The notes under the pieces are model-generated. The model saw nothing but the letters and a program-made list of their open reading frames with translations. It was not told the DNA's origin and did not search any database. Below, in pieces: positions 35,201 through 43,186 of a stretch of DNA of 64,000 nt. A program made the position numbers and the translations under genes. Positions within the stretch are counted from its first letter, which is position 1. Each line of letters opens with the position of its first letter. The stretch is from positions 13,214,515-13,278,514 of the forward strand of contig OZ026597.1 of assembly GCA_964020085.1 (NCBI GenBank). Direction: 5' to 3'. This DNA is from Micromussa lordhowensis (lineage: Eukaryota; Cnidaria; Anthozoa; Scleractinia; Lobophylliidae).

Positions 35201-35796
35201 CGTATGGCCAGACCAAAAAGCTGTTCCGATGAGCTGTAAGTAAATCACTGTTGCTTCTTTGACTAGATTTTGTAGCTCAGAAATTTTGTAAATATTATGT
35301 TGTAGGAGAAACAGATTTTAAAACCCTTCACATTGATATGTTTTGTGGGCTATGAATGATCGAATTTAGAATTAACGTATACTGTAAAGAGATGATTACA
35401 TTTAGTTTCAGAACAAACCGGTTTTTCTGTTTAATTAAAACTGCTTAAAGAAAAAATCATGGGTCAAACAGGAAGATATTTTCCCCATTCAATGTTAAAT
35501 GCACTGATTTCAGCCTGGTCATCTAAACCCTGGAGGGTTGATAAGTCCAGGTCTAATTTTCATAATCTCTCTTATGTTTGTTAATTGCCATCAGATACGG
35601 CATGATGTCAGACTGCTGGAAGGAGGTGCCCGATGAACGACCAACATTTGAACAACTGATTGTACAACTGGAAGAAATGATGACAACGGACACTCCTTAT
35701 TTTGATTTCGAGAAACTGGATGAGACCGAGGCTTATTACAATGAGGCATTTTCTGACAGCAACGAAACAAGCGGCAGTCTAGACACAAAGTTGTAA
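18727..35796 (+). CDS. Receptor tyrosine kinase with LamG and three FN3 domains (gene span, 15 exons)
   Basis: A single-pass membrane receptor of the tyrosine kinase class, assembled from exons whose splice phases all agree (exons listed separately). Order: signal peptide, LamG-like domain (20307-21722), three FN3 domains (25147-25416, 27005-27298, 27548-27877), transmembrane helix with a basic stop-transfer run (28230-28353), and a kinase domain on seven exons (30998-35796). Kinase motifs seen: glycine loop [12 protein letters not shown] lysine, alphaC glutamate in [35 protein letters not shown] and RPTFEQL. The overall look is nearest to the FGFR/Tie-like group. Two oddities are an NFG in place of DFG and a long acidic kinase insert. 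The ligand is unknown; LamG and FN3 ectodomains usually bind glycans or matrix proteins. The kinase identity is certain from motifs; the first coding exon is not. The 14 secure exons give 1,067 codons. Confidence 0.9.
19688..19727 (+). CDS. RTK exon: N-terminal linker
   Basis: Forty bases, phase 0 to 1, reading [14 protein letters not shown]. It joins perfectly to the exon at 20307. The donor is the minor GC type (ATAG|GCAAGT) with an otherwise ideal consensus. Confidence 0.65.
19779..20107. repeat. MITE with AGCCTGCGTAGG ends, RTK intron
   Basis: Inverted ends AGCCTGCGTAGGTGGCG... and ...CGCCAGCTAGGCAGGCT; also TTTAGTTAGTTGGG with CCCAAACTAAA. The ends resemble the element at 36975. Confidence 0.65.
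20307..20358 (+). CDS. RTK exon: start of LamG domain
   Basis: Acceptor ttctttcag, donor AAG|GTCAGT. It encodes [16 protein letters not shown]; a GYWxLDG motif commonly opens LamG/concanavalin-type domains in cnidarian receptors. Ends in phase 2 and completes an arginine codon with the next exon. Confidence 0.8.
20892..21036. repeat. Palindromic MITE, family of 61.55 kb
   Basis: CCCCAGTTGTTCGAAAGG ... CCTTTCGAACAACCGGGG, inner GGATAACACTATCC-type repeats. Same family as 61551-61696. Confidence 0.8.
21199..21722 (+). CDS. RTK exon: LamG-like domain
   Basis: A 524-base exon between ttccttacag and AGAG|GTTAGC. It encodes most of a LamG/pentraxin-type beta sandwich: [15 protein letters not shown] (first strands), [29 protein letters not shown] (the typical W-x-H-V-A-V-T core) and a closing [16 protein letters not shown]. 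Several cysteines and N-glycosylation sequons (NIS, NWT) fit an extracellular location. Ends in phase 1. Confidence 0.88.
21887..22727. repeat. 841-base MITE, RTK intron
   Basis: Ends GGCACACACTAAGGGACTGG and ...CCCCTAATGTGTGCC, with many GGGACTGGTCGCAGGGAC subrepeats. Open frames inside (for example 22083-22517) are by chance. Confidence 0.8.
22811..23171. mobile_element. TA-flanked MITE (Tc1/mariner-like)
   Basis: TACTGTAAATCATCGAGTTA with GCGCCC at the left; GGGCGCTAATTCGATGATTT with ACGGTA at the right. TA at both borders fits a TA target duplication. Confidence 0.7.
23482..23619. repeat. Palindromic MITE
   Basis: CGTCATTTGAACTACCAG ... CTGGTAGTTGTAGTCAAATGACG. Confidence 0.75.
24561..24653 (+). 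repeat. GACT microsatellite
   Basis: Degenerate array of GACTGACT/GACCGACT units in an RTK intron. It follows a purine-rich tract (24316-24393). Confidence 0.85.
24669..24815. repeat. 147-base near-perfect palindrome
   Basis: AACAATTATTGG... to GCCGAAGCC|TTCGGCTTCGGC and back; includes GTTTTTGTGATATCCAGAAT and its inverse. Confidence 0.85.
25147..25416 (+). CDS. RTK exon: FN3 domain 1
   Basis: Phase 1-1 exon of 270 bases. FN3 features: TVTVRWEQG, the YSVYYREV strand, NVSRF, and a closing [11 protein letters not shown]...WKVKT. The three FN3 exons resemble each other (YYREV/YYRKV/YYREI, WNVxNVS, W(K/R)VKT), so they arose by duplication. The donor CAAG|GTAATAAG lies at the edge of an inserted repeat. 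Confidence 0.9.
25418..26316. repeat. Cluster of three MITE copies, RTK intron
   Basis: Copies at 25418-25691 (direct), 25692-26012 (direct) and 26017-26316 (inverted). Shared marks: GGTTATTGACCAAGTGTGAG, GGTCCATAAACACGC hairpin, CCCGAGCGGGCAAGATGG and its inverse, CAATCACAGCGCAGGATTTG, TTATTATATGGCT. A partial copy lies at 16946-16990 and another at 57968-58224. Confidence 0.88.
27005..27298 (+). CDS. RTK exon: FN3 domain 2
   Basis: Phase 1-1 exon of 294 bases after a long T tract and tttag acceptor. Encodes [34 protein letters not shown], and [17 protein letters not shown], ending [10 protein letters not shown]. Donor GGAG|GTAAAT. Confidence 0.92.
27548..27877 (+). CDS. RTK exon: FN3 domain 3 and juxtamembrane stalk
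   Basis: Phase 1-1 exon of 330 bases. Encodes [20 protein letters not shown] (FN3 strands), [15 protein letters not shown] and FWRVKTK, followed by a Ser/Thr/Pro-rich stalk. Donor TCAG|GTGAGT. Confidence 0.92.
28230..28353 (+). CDS. RTK exon: transmembrane helix
   Basis: Phase 1 to 2. Encodes a hydrophobic helix ([20 protein letters not shown]) followed by HRKRTRKRK, a stop-transfer signal marking the cytoplasmic side. Acceptor ctcactcag, donor ACG|GTATGG. Confidence 0.92.
28794..29621 (-). pseudogene. OTU-like cysteine protease domain of a transposon
   Basis: 275-residue frame. The catalytic motif [14 protein letters not shown] carries the D-x-x-x-C arrangement of the OTU family (deubiquitinase-type fold), and the histidine motif is GEGEHYVCF. 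The rest is acidic and rich in E, N and K. The frame itself is open, but it follows a broken integrase, so it is probably a relic part of one polyprotein rather than a host gene. The plus-strand frames over it are shadows. Confidence 0.75.
29700..30175 (-). pseudogene. Broken integrase/transposase fragment
   Basis: The upstream part has [20 protein letters not shown] and [14 protein letters not shown], the central strands of a DDE integrase core. Downstream, [15 protein letters not shown] is interrupted by TGA and then [16 protein letters not shown], a GPY/F-type C-terminal segment. The stop and the missing start show it is dead. Confidence 0.7.
30490..30750 (-). mobile_element. LINE 3' fragment
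   Basis: Minus-strand translation gives [13 protein letters not shown], a stop, [19 protein letters not shown] and IDKWF, the usual C-terminal end of a LINE reverse transcriptase protein, followed by a short A-rich tail. A severely 5'-truncated copy. Confidence 0.65.
30998..31203 (+). CDS. RTK exon: kinase N-lobe, glycine loop and VAIK
   Basis: Begins after ttactcag; phase 2 to 1. Contains [20 protein letters not shown] (ATP-binding loop) and MVAIKTLL with the beta3 lysine. Between these strands lies a long beta2-beta3 loop ([19 protein letters not shown]), longer than in most receptor kinases. Donor TTG|GTGAGC. Confidence 0.95.
31492..31662. repeat. Palindromic MITE, RTK intron
   Basis: AACGCACTC/GAGTGCGTT ends; arms CGGGATTTACCTG...CACTAACAATGAAC and inverse. 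Confidence 0.8.
31853..32031 (+). CDS. RTK exon: kinase alphaC helix and hinge
   Basis: Phase 1 to 0. Encodes [19 protein letters not shown] (alphaC helix with the salt-bridge glutamate), the strand [19 protein letters not shown] (hinge and start of alphaD). Donor CAG|GTTAGA. Confidence 0.95.
32648..33289 (+). CDS. RTK exon: large kinase insert and alphaE
   Basis: A 642-base exon in phase 0-0. The first roughly 190 residues are a hydrophilic, Glu/Lys/Ser/Thr-rich, apparently disordered kinase insert. The last 20 or so ([14 protein letters not shown]) are the alphaE helix preceding the catalytic loop. It sits where FGFR, VEGFR and PDGFR carry their shorter kinase inserts. Donor ATG|GTAAGT. 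Confidence 0.93.
33870..34069 (+). CDS. RTK exon: catalytic loop and activation segment (NFG)
   Basis: Encodes [18 protein letters not shown], then [15 protein letters not shown] and [15 protein letters not shown]. The catalytic HRD aspartate and the AARN asparagine are present. The DFG aspartate codon is AAC (33957-33959), giving NFG. The activation segment is short with one tyrosine. Ends in phase 2 at GATGT|GTAAGT. Confidence 0.95.
34460..34500 (+). CDS. RTK exon: alphaF helix
   Basis: A 41-base micro-exon encoding [15 protein letters not shown], the conserved kinase alphaF segment; the aspartate of DVWSFG is in the previous exon. Acceptor tttcag, donor TGG|GTAAGA. Confidence 0.95.
35136..35235 (+). 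CDS. RTK exon: kinase C-lobe, GIPYPG segment
   Basis: Encodes [20 protein letters not shown] and [10 protein letters not shown], the alphaG region of a receptor tyrosine kinase. Phase 1 to 2; donor GCT|GTAAGT. Confidence 0.95.
35595..35796 (+). CDS. RTK last exon: end of kinase and C-terminal tail
   Basis: Encodes [20 protein letters not shown] (alphaH-alphaI, with the structural arginine) then a short acidic tail with tyrosines ([13 protein letters not shown]) that could be phosphorylation sites. The stop codon is TAA at 35794-35796. Confidence 0.95.
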
Positions 35797-36134
35797 ATAC
35801 AATTAAAAAATTGGTTAATGTAAAAATCTCCATTAATTTGTAAATTGTTAAACATTAATGCAAGTGCACTGAGAAGTCGGTCCACAGAGCCTTCATTAAA
35901 AAGATGTTTTCACAGCTCAGCGCATGTGCAGGCTAGGAGGTTAGTTTTTGAGGCCATTGTTTTATTATGAAACAATTATTATGACTCTTTTGGGAAATAT
36001 TCCTTTGAAAATTTTGTGGTCAGTTGGGAAGCGGGACGATAGAGCTGATATTTATAGTCAGAATTTGTTTGTATTTTCCAACTCCTTTGCTCCACTCAAT
36101 GCCATTATTTACTAGTATATTGCGATCGGATGAA

Positions 36135-36140
36135 AATAAA
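36135..36140 (+). promoter_or_regulatory. Possible polyadenylation signal of the RTK
   Basis: An AATAAA about 340 bases after the RTK stop codon. Placement is plausible; no transcript evidence. Confidence 0.4.
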
Positions 36141-36849
36141 TCTTTCGGCCCGAGTAATGAATTCAGTGTTGAAAACTAATTCGACCTCGTTAATATCTTC
36201 CTTGAAATCTGGGCCTCGTCATTCTTGCTCTCATAGACTGGAGTCTGAGATTGCTGAACTAGTGTGGTTCAGTAGGTAAGCCAGAAAGGTACTTTATGTT
36301 CACGTTTTAGTTTGCACATGCGCCGAACAGTGCAACTATTCCTTTAAACATTTACTAGTTGTTAACTTAGGACAGGCAACAGAGAAAGAGAAAACTCTTC
36401 CTAGCATCACTGCAGGTATTTGATAGTTTCGCGTGTCGAGTCTATTTCGTGTGAGAAATAGCACTTTTTGCTTATTTCATTAATTGTAATTTTTATAAAC
36501 GGTATTCGATTTGATTAAGCCATGTGCATGTAAGATTAACCATAACGAAGAATATCAGAAATACTTTGTAGAAGATATAAGACATTGTCTGGTAAAGGTT
36601 CAGAAAGGCTGTTGATAAAAAGGTTTTGTTTAAGTGTTTTAACCATCTAATAGAGTAAACAAGAGAGAATTCTCATTGCATTGTTCCACCATGATGTGTT
36701 ACACATAAACGAAACGAATAACATCACCTATGAATTATTGAGAAAAACAACGCAAAAAGCTTTCAGGAAAACTGAGACAGTAAATGATTTCAACTACGAC
36801 ATGTTTTTAATTGTCTTATCGTCTGTTTATAAGTTTTAATTATCTCAAC

Positions 36850-37533
36850 TTTAGTAACTCGAACTCGGATAACTCGAACTCATGTCCCATTTCCCTTGGA
36901 TTTGACTCCACTTTTCAGTCATCAGTTTTAACTCGGTTACTCGAACTCAGATAACTCGAATTCCCCGCTAACTCTAGCCTGCGTAGCAAGCATTCCTATG
37001 CGTTTTTAGCGAAAGGAAAACCCAGGATCGGCCAGCGAACGAGTTTTGGCCGCGCTCTCTCCATTTTTCGCGCGGCCAAAACTCGTTCGCTCGCCGATCC
37101 TGGGTTTTCCTTTTCGCTAAAAACGCACAGGAACGCTTGCTACGCAGGCTACGCTAACTCGAATTTCGTTTCCCTTGATTGAAATTTACCCCGATAACTC
37201 GAATTCTGGTTCATGTAAACGCACTACGGATCTCATCCTATTAATTTTTCTTGTCGTGCAATCGGTAAACTAACACCACAGCAATTTGATTTTAATTAGT
37301 GCAACCGACCGTTCACATATTTGACAATCTTTTCCCGATCTTATGAGTCATACCAGATGCGGTGCCTTTAGCTGTCACATTTGCACTGTACTGTATAGCG
37401 AAGTGCTGTAAAATCAGTAAACTATCAATTATTAACATGGCACGTTGGATATTCAATCGACTCCGATAACTCGAACCCCCGCTAACTCGAAATGTTTCGT
37501 TTTCCTTCAGAGTTCGAGTTACCGGGGTTCTAC
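36850..37533. mobile_element. Partial pogo-like element split by a MITE
   Basis: Repeats of TAACTCGAACTC and an end GAGTTCGAGTTACCGGGG then TTCTACTGTG. The end resembles the ends at 59738-60435 (CAGTGGAATCCCG). The left end is missing. Confidence 0.5.
36975..37151. mobile_element. Palindromic Mutator-like MITE with 9-base duplication
   Basis: Target duplication CGCTAACTC at 36966-36974 and 37152-37160. The arms (TAGCCTGCGTAGCAAGC..., GCGCGGCCAAAACTCGTTCG) pair almost end to end. Confidence 0.8.
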
Positions 37534-37849
37534 TGTGCTCCTATCTCACTATGTAACGCTATTTGTAAACTATGCCACTAAAGGTCACCGGGAGAGCTTA
37601 GGTTCGTCAGCTTTCCTTTTCCTATATAAACCTCCTTGTTTCTTTCGATTCCAGTCAGTTTACAAAAGTCAGTCTTGCAAACGGCCGCTATATCGTCGTT
37701 TCCGCTTTTAGTTCAGTCCTTGATTCGAGACTCAAGAACCTGTCAATGCTAATTGGCCATACCTGGCCTATGAATGAAAGCGAGGCTGGAGGTGACCACA
37801 CAGACCACACCTCTCTGCTTTTCTTATTTAAGCTGAACTACAATAACAT

Positions 37850-38115
37850 ATACATGTACATTAAAAGACAGTCAAACTATATCAGAGCAGACAATGGACC
37901 CAAATACGATGTGGACAGAACGTTTCACTTTCTCTTGGGAATTTGCTTGCTGTAAACCAACTTCTCTAAATTAAAGCATTTTATTGTGTCACACCCTGAA
38001 TCATTAGCATTGGTATTTATAAAATAACCGAGATACTACACATTTTTTGATGTGTCAATAGAATTGCAAAACCTATGTTCACGACCAGATGTTGGTGGGC
38101 CCACATAAAACTTTT
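37850..38115 (+). repeat. Dispersed repeat, copy 2
   Basis: Matches 2022-2243 and then 2870-2915, without the MITE. Shared landmarks are TCACACCCTGAATCATTAGC and CACGACCAGATGTTGGTGGG. Class unknown. Confidence 0.75.
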
Positions 38116-38142
38116 CCTTTTTTACCACGGAGCTTTTCGCTG

Positions 38143-38410
38143 GGGGTAACCCTGCGATGGACCAGCATCCCATCCCTGGCCGGGGACATTGTGTTGTGTT
38201 CTTGAGCAAGACTCACAGTGCCTCTCTCCACCCAGGTGTATAACTGAGTAGCGGCGAACTTAAAGCGTTGGGTAACCCTGCGATGGACTAGCATGCCATC
38301 CGGGGGGGGGGGGGGGAGGGGGAAGTATAAATACTCCTAATCACTTCATGCTACAGAAACCGGGATACCCTCCGGCCTCAGTGATGGGTCACTTGGCTTG
38401 TATGCAGACT
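38143..38410 (+). mobile_element. SINE copy, 5' head lost
   Basis: Same body as the 47.6-47.9 kb copy in opposite orientation: GGACATTGTGTTGTGTTCTT..., ...TAACTGAGTAGCGGCGAAC, then AACCCTGCGATGGACTAGC, the G run and CCGGGATACC. The tRNA-like head is replaced by a second copy of the AACCCTGCGATGGAC segment. Confidence 0.75.
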
Positions 38411-38820
38411 TAGCTAAAATATGCTTACTAGGTTTTGAGGCCCAGAGCAATATAAAAACAAAGAAGATATTAAACGGATTATGCATGCCAGTCTCAAAGT
38501 GATTTCTTTTGCTTCAATATTCCACTTACCCGTCAAGCCAATTAAGAGCCTCCCGGCGCAGTATAAAACTTTGCATTGAGAATGTAAGGAGTCTGTGGAA
38601 ATCAGCGACCGAGTGTTTATCGTACTTAGCCTAAACACAGATTACGATTGGTCCCTCTTTCGATTGTGCGTGACCCTTCCGTTGTGCGTGACTCGAGATT
38701 TCGTGCGGTCATTTTTTCGGGGCTACTATTTACTCGTAGTCAAACAATTTAATCAGATAAAGGAAATTCATTTGTAAACATTCATTCAATCTCTAGAGCT
38801 TCGCCGTGCGTTCATCTGAT

Positions 38821-38838
38821 TTTATTGCACAGTTTATT
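38821..38838 (-). promoter_or_regulatory. Polyadenylation signals of the GT31 gene
   Basis: Two AATAAA hexamers on the minus strand (38833-38838 and 38821-38826), about 190 bases after the stop codon. A good position for 3' end formation. Confidence 0.5.
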
Positions 38839-39021
38839 CAATTTATCACAAGCTGTATTTTTAAACCAAAAGTTAATCAGGTGGGTTGACTCCTTCGGCG
38901 AAAGTCGGAACCACGGGTAGCCGAGAAGCTTCCCAGACGATTAATTTCCTTTCAAAGGACCACGAGGAACAATCTGTTTCTTACAAGAATCGTACTTTCA
39001 TAAGGTCCCATCGCCAACATG

Positions 39022-40071
39022 CTATATCTTTGTGGTTAGATTGTCTCCACAATATTGCAATGTTCCGTGCCTCACCAACGTGTCGGCAAGAGCAGTCTTC
39101 GCTAAGCACGAAGGCACAAATCCGTCATTATGCACGGCCTTTATCCCTGTTTTATGCGCCAGTATACCGATGTAGACATCATCTATTCTAAAATTTGGTA
39201 TAATATCGAAAACCTCCACAAACGTAGCCACGACATCGTGAGACAGAATGAAACCGAAACCAGAGCAGTAATCGGGATATCTCTCCTCGCTATATTCTTC
39301 TGTGTATATTTCCCATTTACCGTGTCTCGACGCGCAAGGAGATCTTATCATATTACCCATGTACACCTTCTCAGTCGGTGTAGTGGTCTCATTCAAGTAG
39401 AAGATGAGTTTCGGAAAGTTCACAAACACGTCGTCGTCGGTTTTCAAAAGAAACGAGAAATTACAATATCTGGCTGCCCATTCGAAGCCCATTAAAAGCT
39501 TGAGTGTTTGATTCCAATAGTGATCGTAATAATCAGCTCTTATTAAATCGGCGTGGACTTCGTTCTCTTTCAGTAATGACTCAGAATCGGTTTTTATTTT
39601 CGTTTGTGCAACCAGAAACACTGTCTTCCAACGCGGTTTTGAAATATTATCCTTGTCAACAGCCCACGTGCACCGAATATAATCTCTTCGTTCAACATTA
39701 GCGGGAGCAGACGAAACAAGAATAAGGAGAAAATAATTCTGCTCGCATGGTCTTCTTGTTATTAGAGTTGTCCTGTGTTGAAATGGTTCTTGCGACGATC
39801 CTTCGTTGAGATATGGAATCCTTGCTCCAAGTTGCGTTAATAAATCTGCAGGAAGACGATCCGATGTCTGATACATTGATTTTGAAGTCCATGAACCGCA
39901 TCGATTTAAACGCCTGATTAACACACTAATCGCAACCAATACCACGAACAGGAAAAATAGAAGTTTCCGGATTTTTTTCCCACGACACAGTCCATAACGT
40001 AACATCCACATCGGAAAATTGCTATATTTCAAAATACATCTTGCGACGGGCGCCGATGCTGCAACTTTCAC
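39022..40071 (-). CDS. Beta-1,3-galactosyltransferase-like (GT31), single exon
   Basis: A Golgi type II membrane glycosyltransferase of family GT31, which transfers a sugar from UDP-galactose or UDP-GlcNAc in beta-1,3 linkage. The 349-residue frame is intact. Features in order: short basic cytosolic tail, signal anchor at residues 37-54 (LLFFLFVVLVAISVLI), stem, then the catalytic domain with RRDYIRCTWA, FLLKTDDDVFVN (the DxD metal and nucleotide-sugar site), YPDYCSGFGFILS and the IDDVYIG acidic motif. Length matches B3GALT-type enzymes. Single-exon coding is common for this family. Donor and acceptor sugars cannot be read from sequence. The antisense frames over it are shadows. Confidence 0.93.
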   Translation of the reverse strand: MKVAASAPVARCILKYSNFPMWMLRYGLCRGKKIRKLLFFLFVVLVAISVLIRRLNRCGSWTSKSMYQTSDRLPADLLTQLGARIPYLNEGSSQEPFQHRTTLITRRPCEQNYFLLILVSSAPANVERRDYIRCTWAVDKDNISKPRWKTVFLVAQTKIKTDSESLLKENEVHADLIRADYYDHYWNQTLKLLMGFEWAARYCNFSFLLKTDDDVFVNFPKLIFYLNETTTPTEKVYMGNMIRSPCASRHGKWEIYTEEYSEERYPDYCSGFGFILSHDVVATFVEVFDIIPNFRIDDVYIGILAHKTGIKAVHNDGFVPSCLAKTALADTLVRHGTLQYCGDNLTTKI

Positions 40072-40084
40072 TGACTCTTAATTT

Positions 40085-42980
40085 ACATACGAATTAGTTA
40101 TTACAGAAAAACAATTGAGCTCCATCATCGCTGAAATAATTATTCGCCATTCCACGTTGTAAGACAACAAACCGACCACATTTTGGTGAGACCATATTCT
40201 TTTTAAGGCCATAAAAATGACTCCAAGAAATTCGCAAAACTTTGCAGGAGAAACGCAGTAATAACACTGTGGATAAACATGTGGTCTGTTTGAAAGGAAA
40301 CAATAACGTCGGCCAATGAGAGGCGCAACCTTGACCTGCGCATGAAAAGCTTGCGACACACGCTTGTCTATGATCACGGCGGCGCAAAAATTGAACAATA
40401 AGAACGCGTGATCGCGTGCTGGCTGCTAGCAGGTTCTCCTCATTTATCTTTTGTTTAGTTACATTGCCGTTGCCGTCGTGGTTTTTTTAAGGTGGCTCGA
40501 GAGTCAAAAAAATGACGACGGTGAGAAAAAATGCAGTTTTTTTTAAATATAAGATTTAAAGCCCTTGAACACTTGTAAAAAGTATTTTGTATCGATCTTG
40601 CTAAATTGACCTCTAGGTAAGTGCTAAATTTAAGGGAAAGTACAGAGTGGTACAAGTTTTTTTTACGTAGCAACGGCCATAGCAACGGTTGTTTACAGTA
40701 AGAACATGACCAATGACAAAAATATAGGTTATATAGAAGGCTGTAAAGAGATGCACAACTCGATTGGTAAAATTACTTGGGAAAAGCTTTGCTTGATTTA
40801 CCATCACAGGCTCATTCATTTCCCTTACGAAAAGGAATATTTCCTACAATAGGATGTTGCCATAGCAACCATTTTCCGTGAAACCTTCAAAATTTATTTT
40901 CTCTTCATGAGTGCAATCGAACGCAATTGATCATTCTTCACCACATGTAAGCAAACGTTTTGGTCCCTTTTTGATTATCGAACCCCCTTAAGCTTCCTGT
41001 TCTAGACTTATCAAGCGTCCCTGCCTCGGGGCATGCATAGGATAAAATGAGTAATGACAAAAATGTCCCACTCCATTAACTTTTCACATGCTAGACTTTT
41101 CACATTAATACATTTACCATCCTACACAGCAAGCTCGTTCACGGGGATTTTCCATTGAAACAATTCCAACTGCTTAGGCAAAGTCCTTCGAAACAAGGTC
41201 CCCTTTACAGTACAAAGACTAGTGTAGTCTCTTGGCGACTTTTAGCATCACCACGATCTCGAGGGCAACTGGTTCCAATTCCCTGCTCCTCTCCGATGAT
41301 GTCCAATTCCTCGCCCCAATATTCCTGTTTTTAAGTTATTATTTCATTATTTTACCTTATCTTTAATTTTTACAGTCAATAGGAGCTAATAGGCCATTTC
41401 CGCGTTGCCTTTGCTTCGATTCGTCAAAACCATTCATACGAAAATGAGTTCCCCGTTCAGGTTCGTTTTCATGCAAATCAAACTCATTATATATACCGTA
41501 TGAAAGGTTTTGCACAACGAAGAGGCACAGAGGCACAAGGTAACTTGAAAATGGCCTATTAGTTTAGTTTTACGTATTTCTGATATTATGCAAATACCGT
41601 GATCACTACAAAAACCCTCCTTCCAATGTAAAATTTTCATTGTACCTGAAGAAGGCTGGTTTGGCCAGCCGAAATGAAGTACACCGTTTCAGAAAAAAAA
41701 ATCGTCCTATGTTGTATCGGTCTCTGCTTCTACACTCTTCAAGCCGATTAGATTACTATTGATCCAAAATAAAACAGCAGAATCACCGTCCGCGGTCTCT
41801 TGCTTAAACATTTTACAGCCATTAATATCAACCACTGACTTCAAGTTCCACCCACCTCCCCCGGAGGGTGCCTCAACTTATCAAATAACCAGGGTATGGC
41901 TGGGGGGGGGGGTTGATGTTGAAGTCTCTCCTTGGTCGTTAAAATCGCTGCAATTCTAATTACAGTTCTGGAAGCAGTTCGTGTACAAGCAAAGGTAGGT
42001 GTAGTTGTAATTTGCGATAATTTAGCATCAAACGTTCTAATTTATCATGAATTTATATTTTATTCAGTCATCATTCAGTCACAACAAAGCACTTCCCTGT
42101 CATGTGATGGCAATGCGGGTTTTAAGTTGTATTTGAACAAAAATTGCTTGTCCAGATTTCCAGACCTTTACACAGTGCATGCATTCATCGTTTTGGTTGC
42201 AAATGCCAATCTTGCAGTGGGCATAAAAGTTGAGGGTGTCTTTTAAGCATAGTCTTGAGTATTTAGTCGTTCTTGCGGAAAACATTCTTATAGATCCAAA
42301 ATAGTAAATATACAAATCAACAGTGACTATTAAAAATAGAATGCCGTTATGGTGCACTCTCCGAAGAATGTTCGTCTGCGTTTGAAAAAGAATTTCATAA
42401 ATAAAAATAACCTGCTAAATATAAATAACATTTCATATTTTAATCAATTCCACGATCGCTGGACGTGCATAGCAGACAGGTCCAAAGTGAAGGACGAAAA
42501 GCTTGTCCGACATGTCCGAATTAATCCATTCTGCTCTGATCTTGTTTAACCAGTAGCTAGCAGTCCCGTGCGACATTTCCAGCGTGACGTAACAACACGG
42601 CAGTTGTCAAGTCTCTGCTTGAGTTTTTGGATTTACCTCTTTTTCGCATCTTCCCGGAGTGAACGACTGTTGCACTTGCCGTGGAGGTCTTTCAGTTACT
42701 ACACGTTATCAAACTGAGGCCTTCTGTGACTCCTAGTCACGAAAGAGGTAGGGGAACTGAAGGTGGCGTTACTGAATCTGTGACTTGTACTACGGTTTTG
42801 TTTCCCTTCTGTACTTGCTTTCTCTATCCGAACCGCTCACGATTCATGGCGGAATGAAGATCCGAGACCGTTTCTTATAAATGCTTCCTTTCTGGCGGTT
42901 ACAAGGCCAGTCCATTTCATGCCATATTGGATCCCATTTTACTGCGAAGTGAATTAGCTGGATTTTTCCAGCCTTTGTCA
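40085..42980. other. Region between GT31 and LRRC49
   Basis: Upstream flank of GT31 and 3' flank of LRRC49. The only structured feature found is the hammerhead-like fold at 41641. GTAGCAACGGCCATAGCAAC-type repeats lie near 40670, and a G run near 41900. Confidence 0.5.
41641..41683 (+). ncRNA. Hammerhead-like fold, distinct sequence
   Basis: Stem I UGUAC/GUACA, core CUGAAGA (41646-41652, fits CUGANGA), extra A, perfect stem II GGCUGG/CCAGCC with loop UUUGG, then GAAA (41671-41674). The expected cleavage triplet is not clearly placed. Probably a Penelope-type relic. Confidence 0.4.
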
Positions 42981-42985
42981 TAACA

Positions 42986-43186
42986 TTACTTGTTTTTTAT
43001 TCTTTCAAAGCTGTTCTTCATGAACGTGTCCAAATCGTTCAAGTCGGTGACCGCTGAATGCACCATTTTACAGAAGACTCCTGGTAATATTTCATTCAAT
43101 TTCTTTTTCTTACGTTCTGTAAGTATGGCAGTATGAGCGATCTCCTTCATGTAGTTCACCGCGAATGTTCGCCTTTCGTCTGCTTC
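42986..43186 (-). CDS. LRRC49: LRRC49 exon 19: C-terminal helix and stop
   Basis: After a tttcacag acceptor: EADERRTFAVNYMKEIAHTA, then ILPGVFCKMVHSAVTDL and a basic end, TAA stop. It resembles the vertebrate C-terminal helical segment. A 3.9 kb intron holding a LINE separates it from exon 18. Confidence 0.85.
   Translation of the reverse strand, partial: EADERRTFAVNYMKEIAHTAILTERKKKKLNEILPGVFCKMVHSAVTDLNDLDTFMKNSFERIKNK

Noticed and set aside
39130..39495. 121-codon plus-strand frame
   Set aside because: Shadow of the GT31 coding sequence on the opposite strand.
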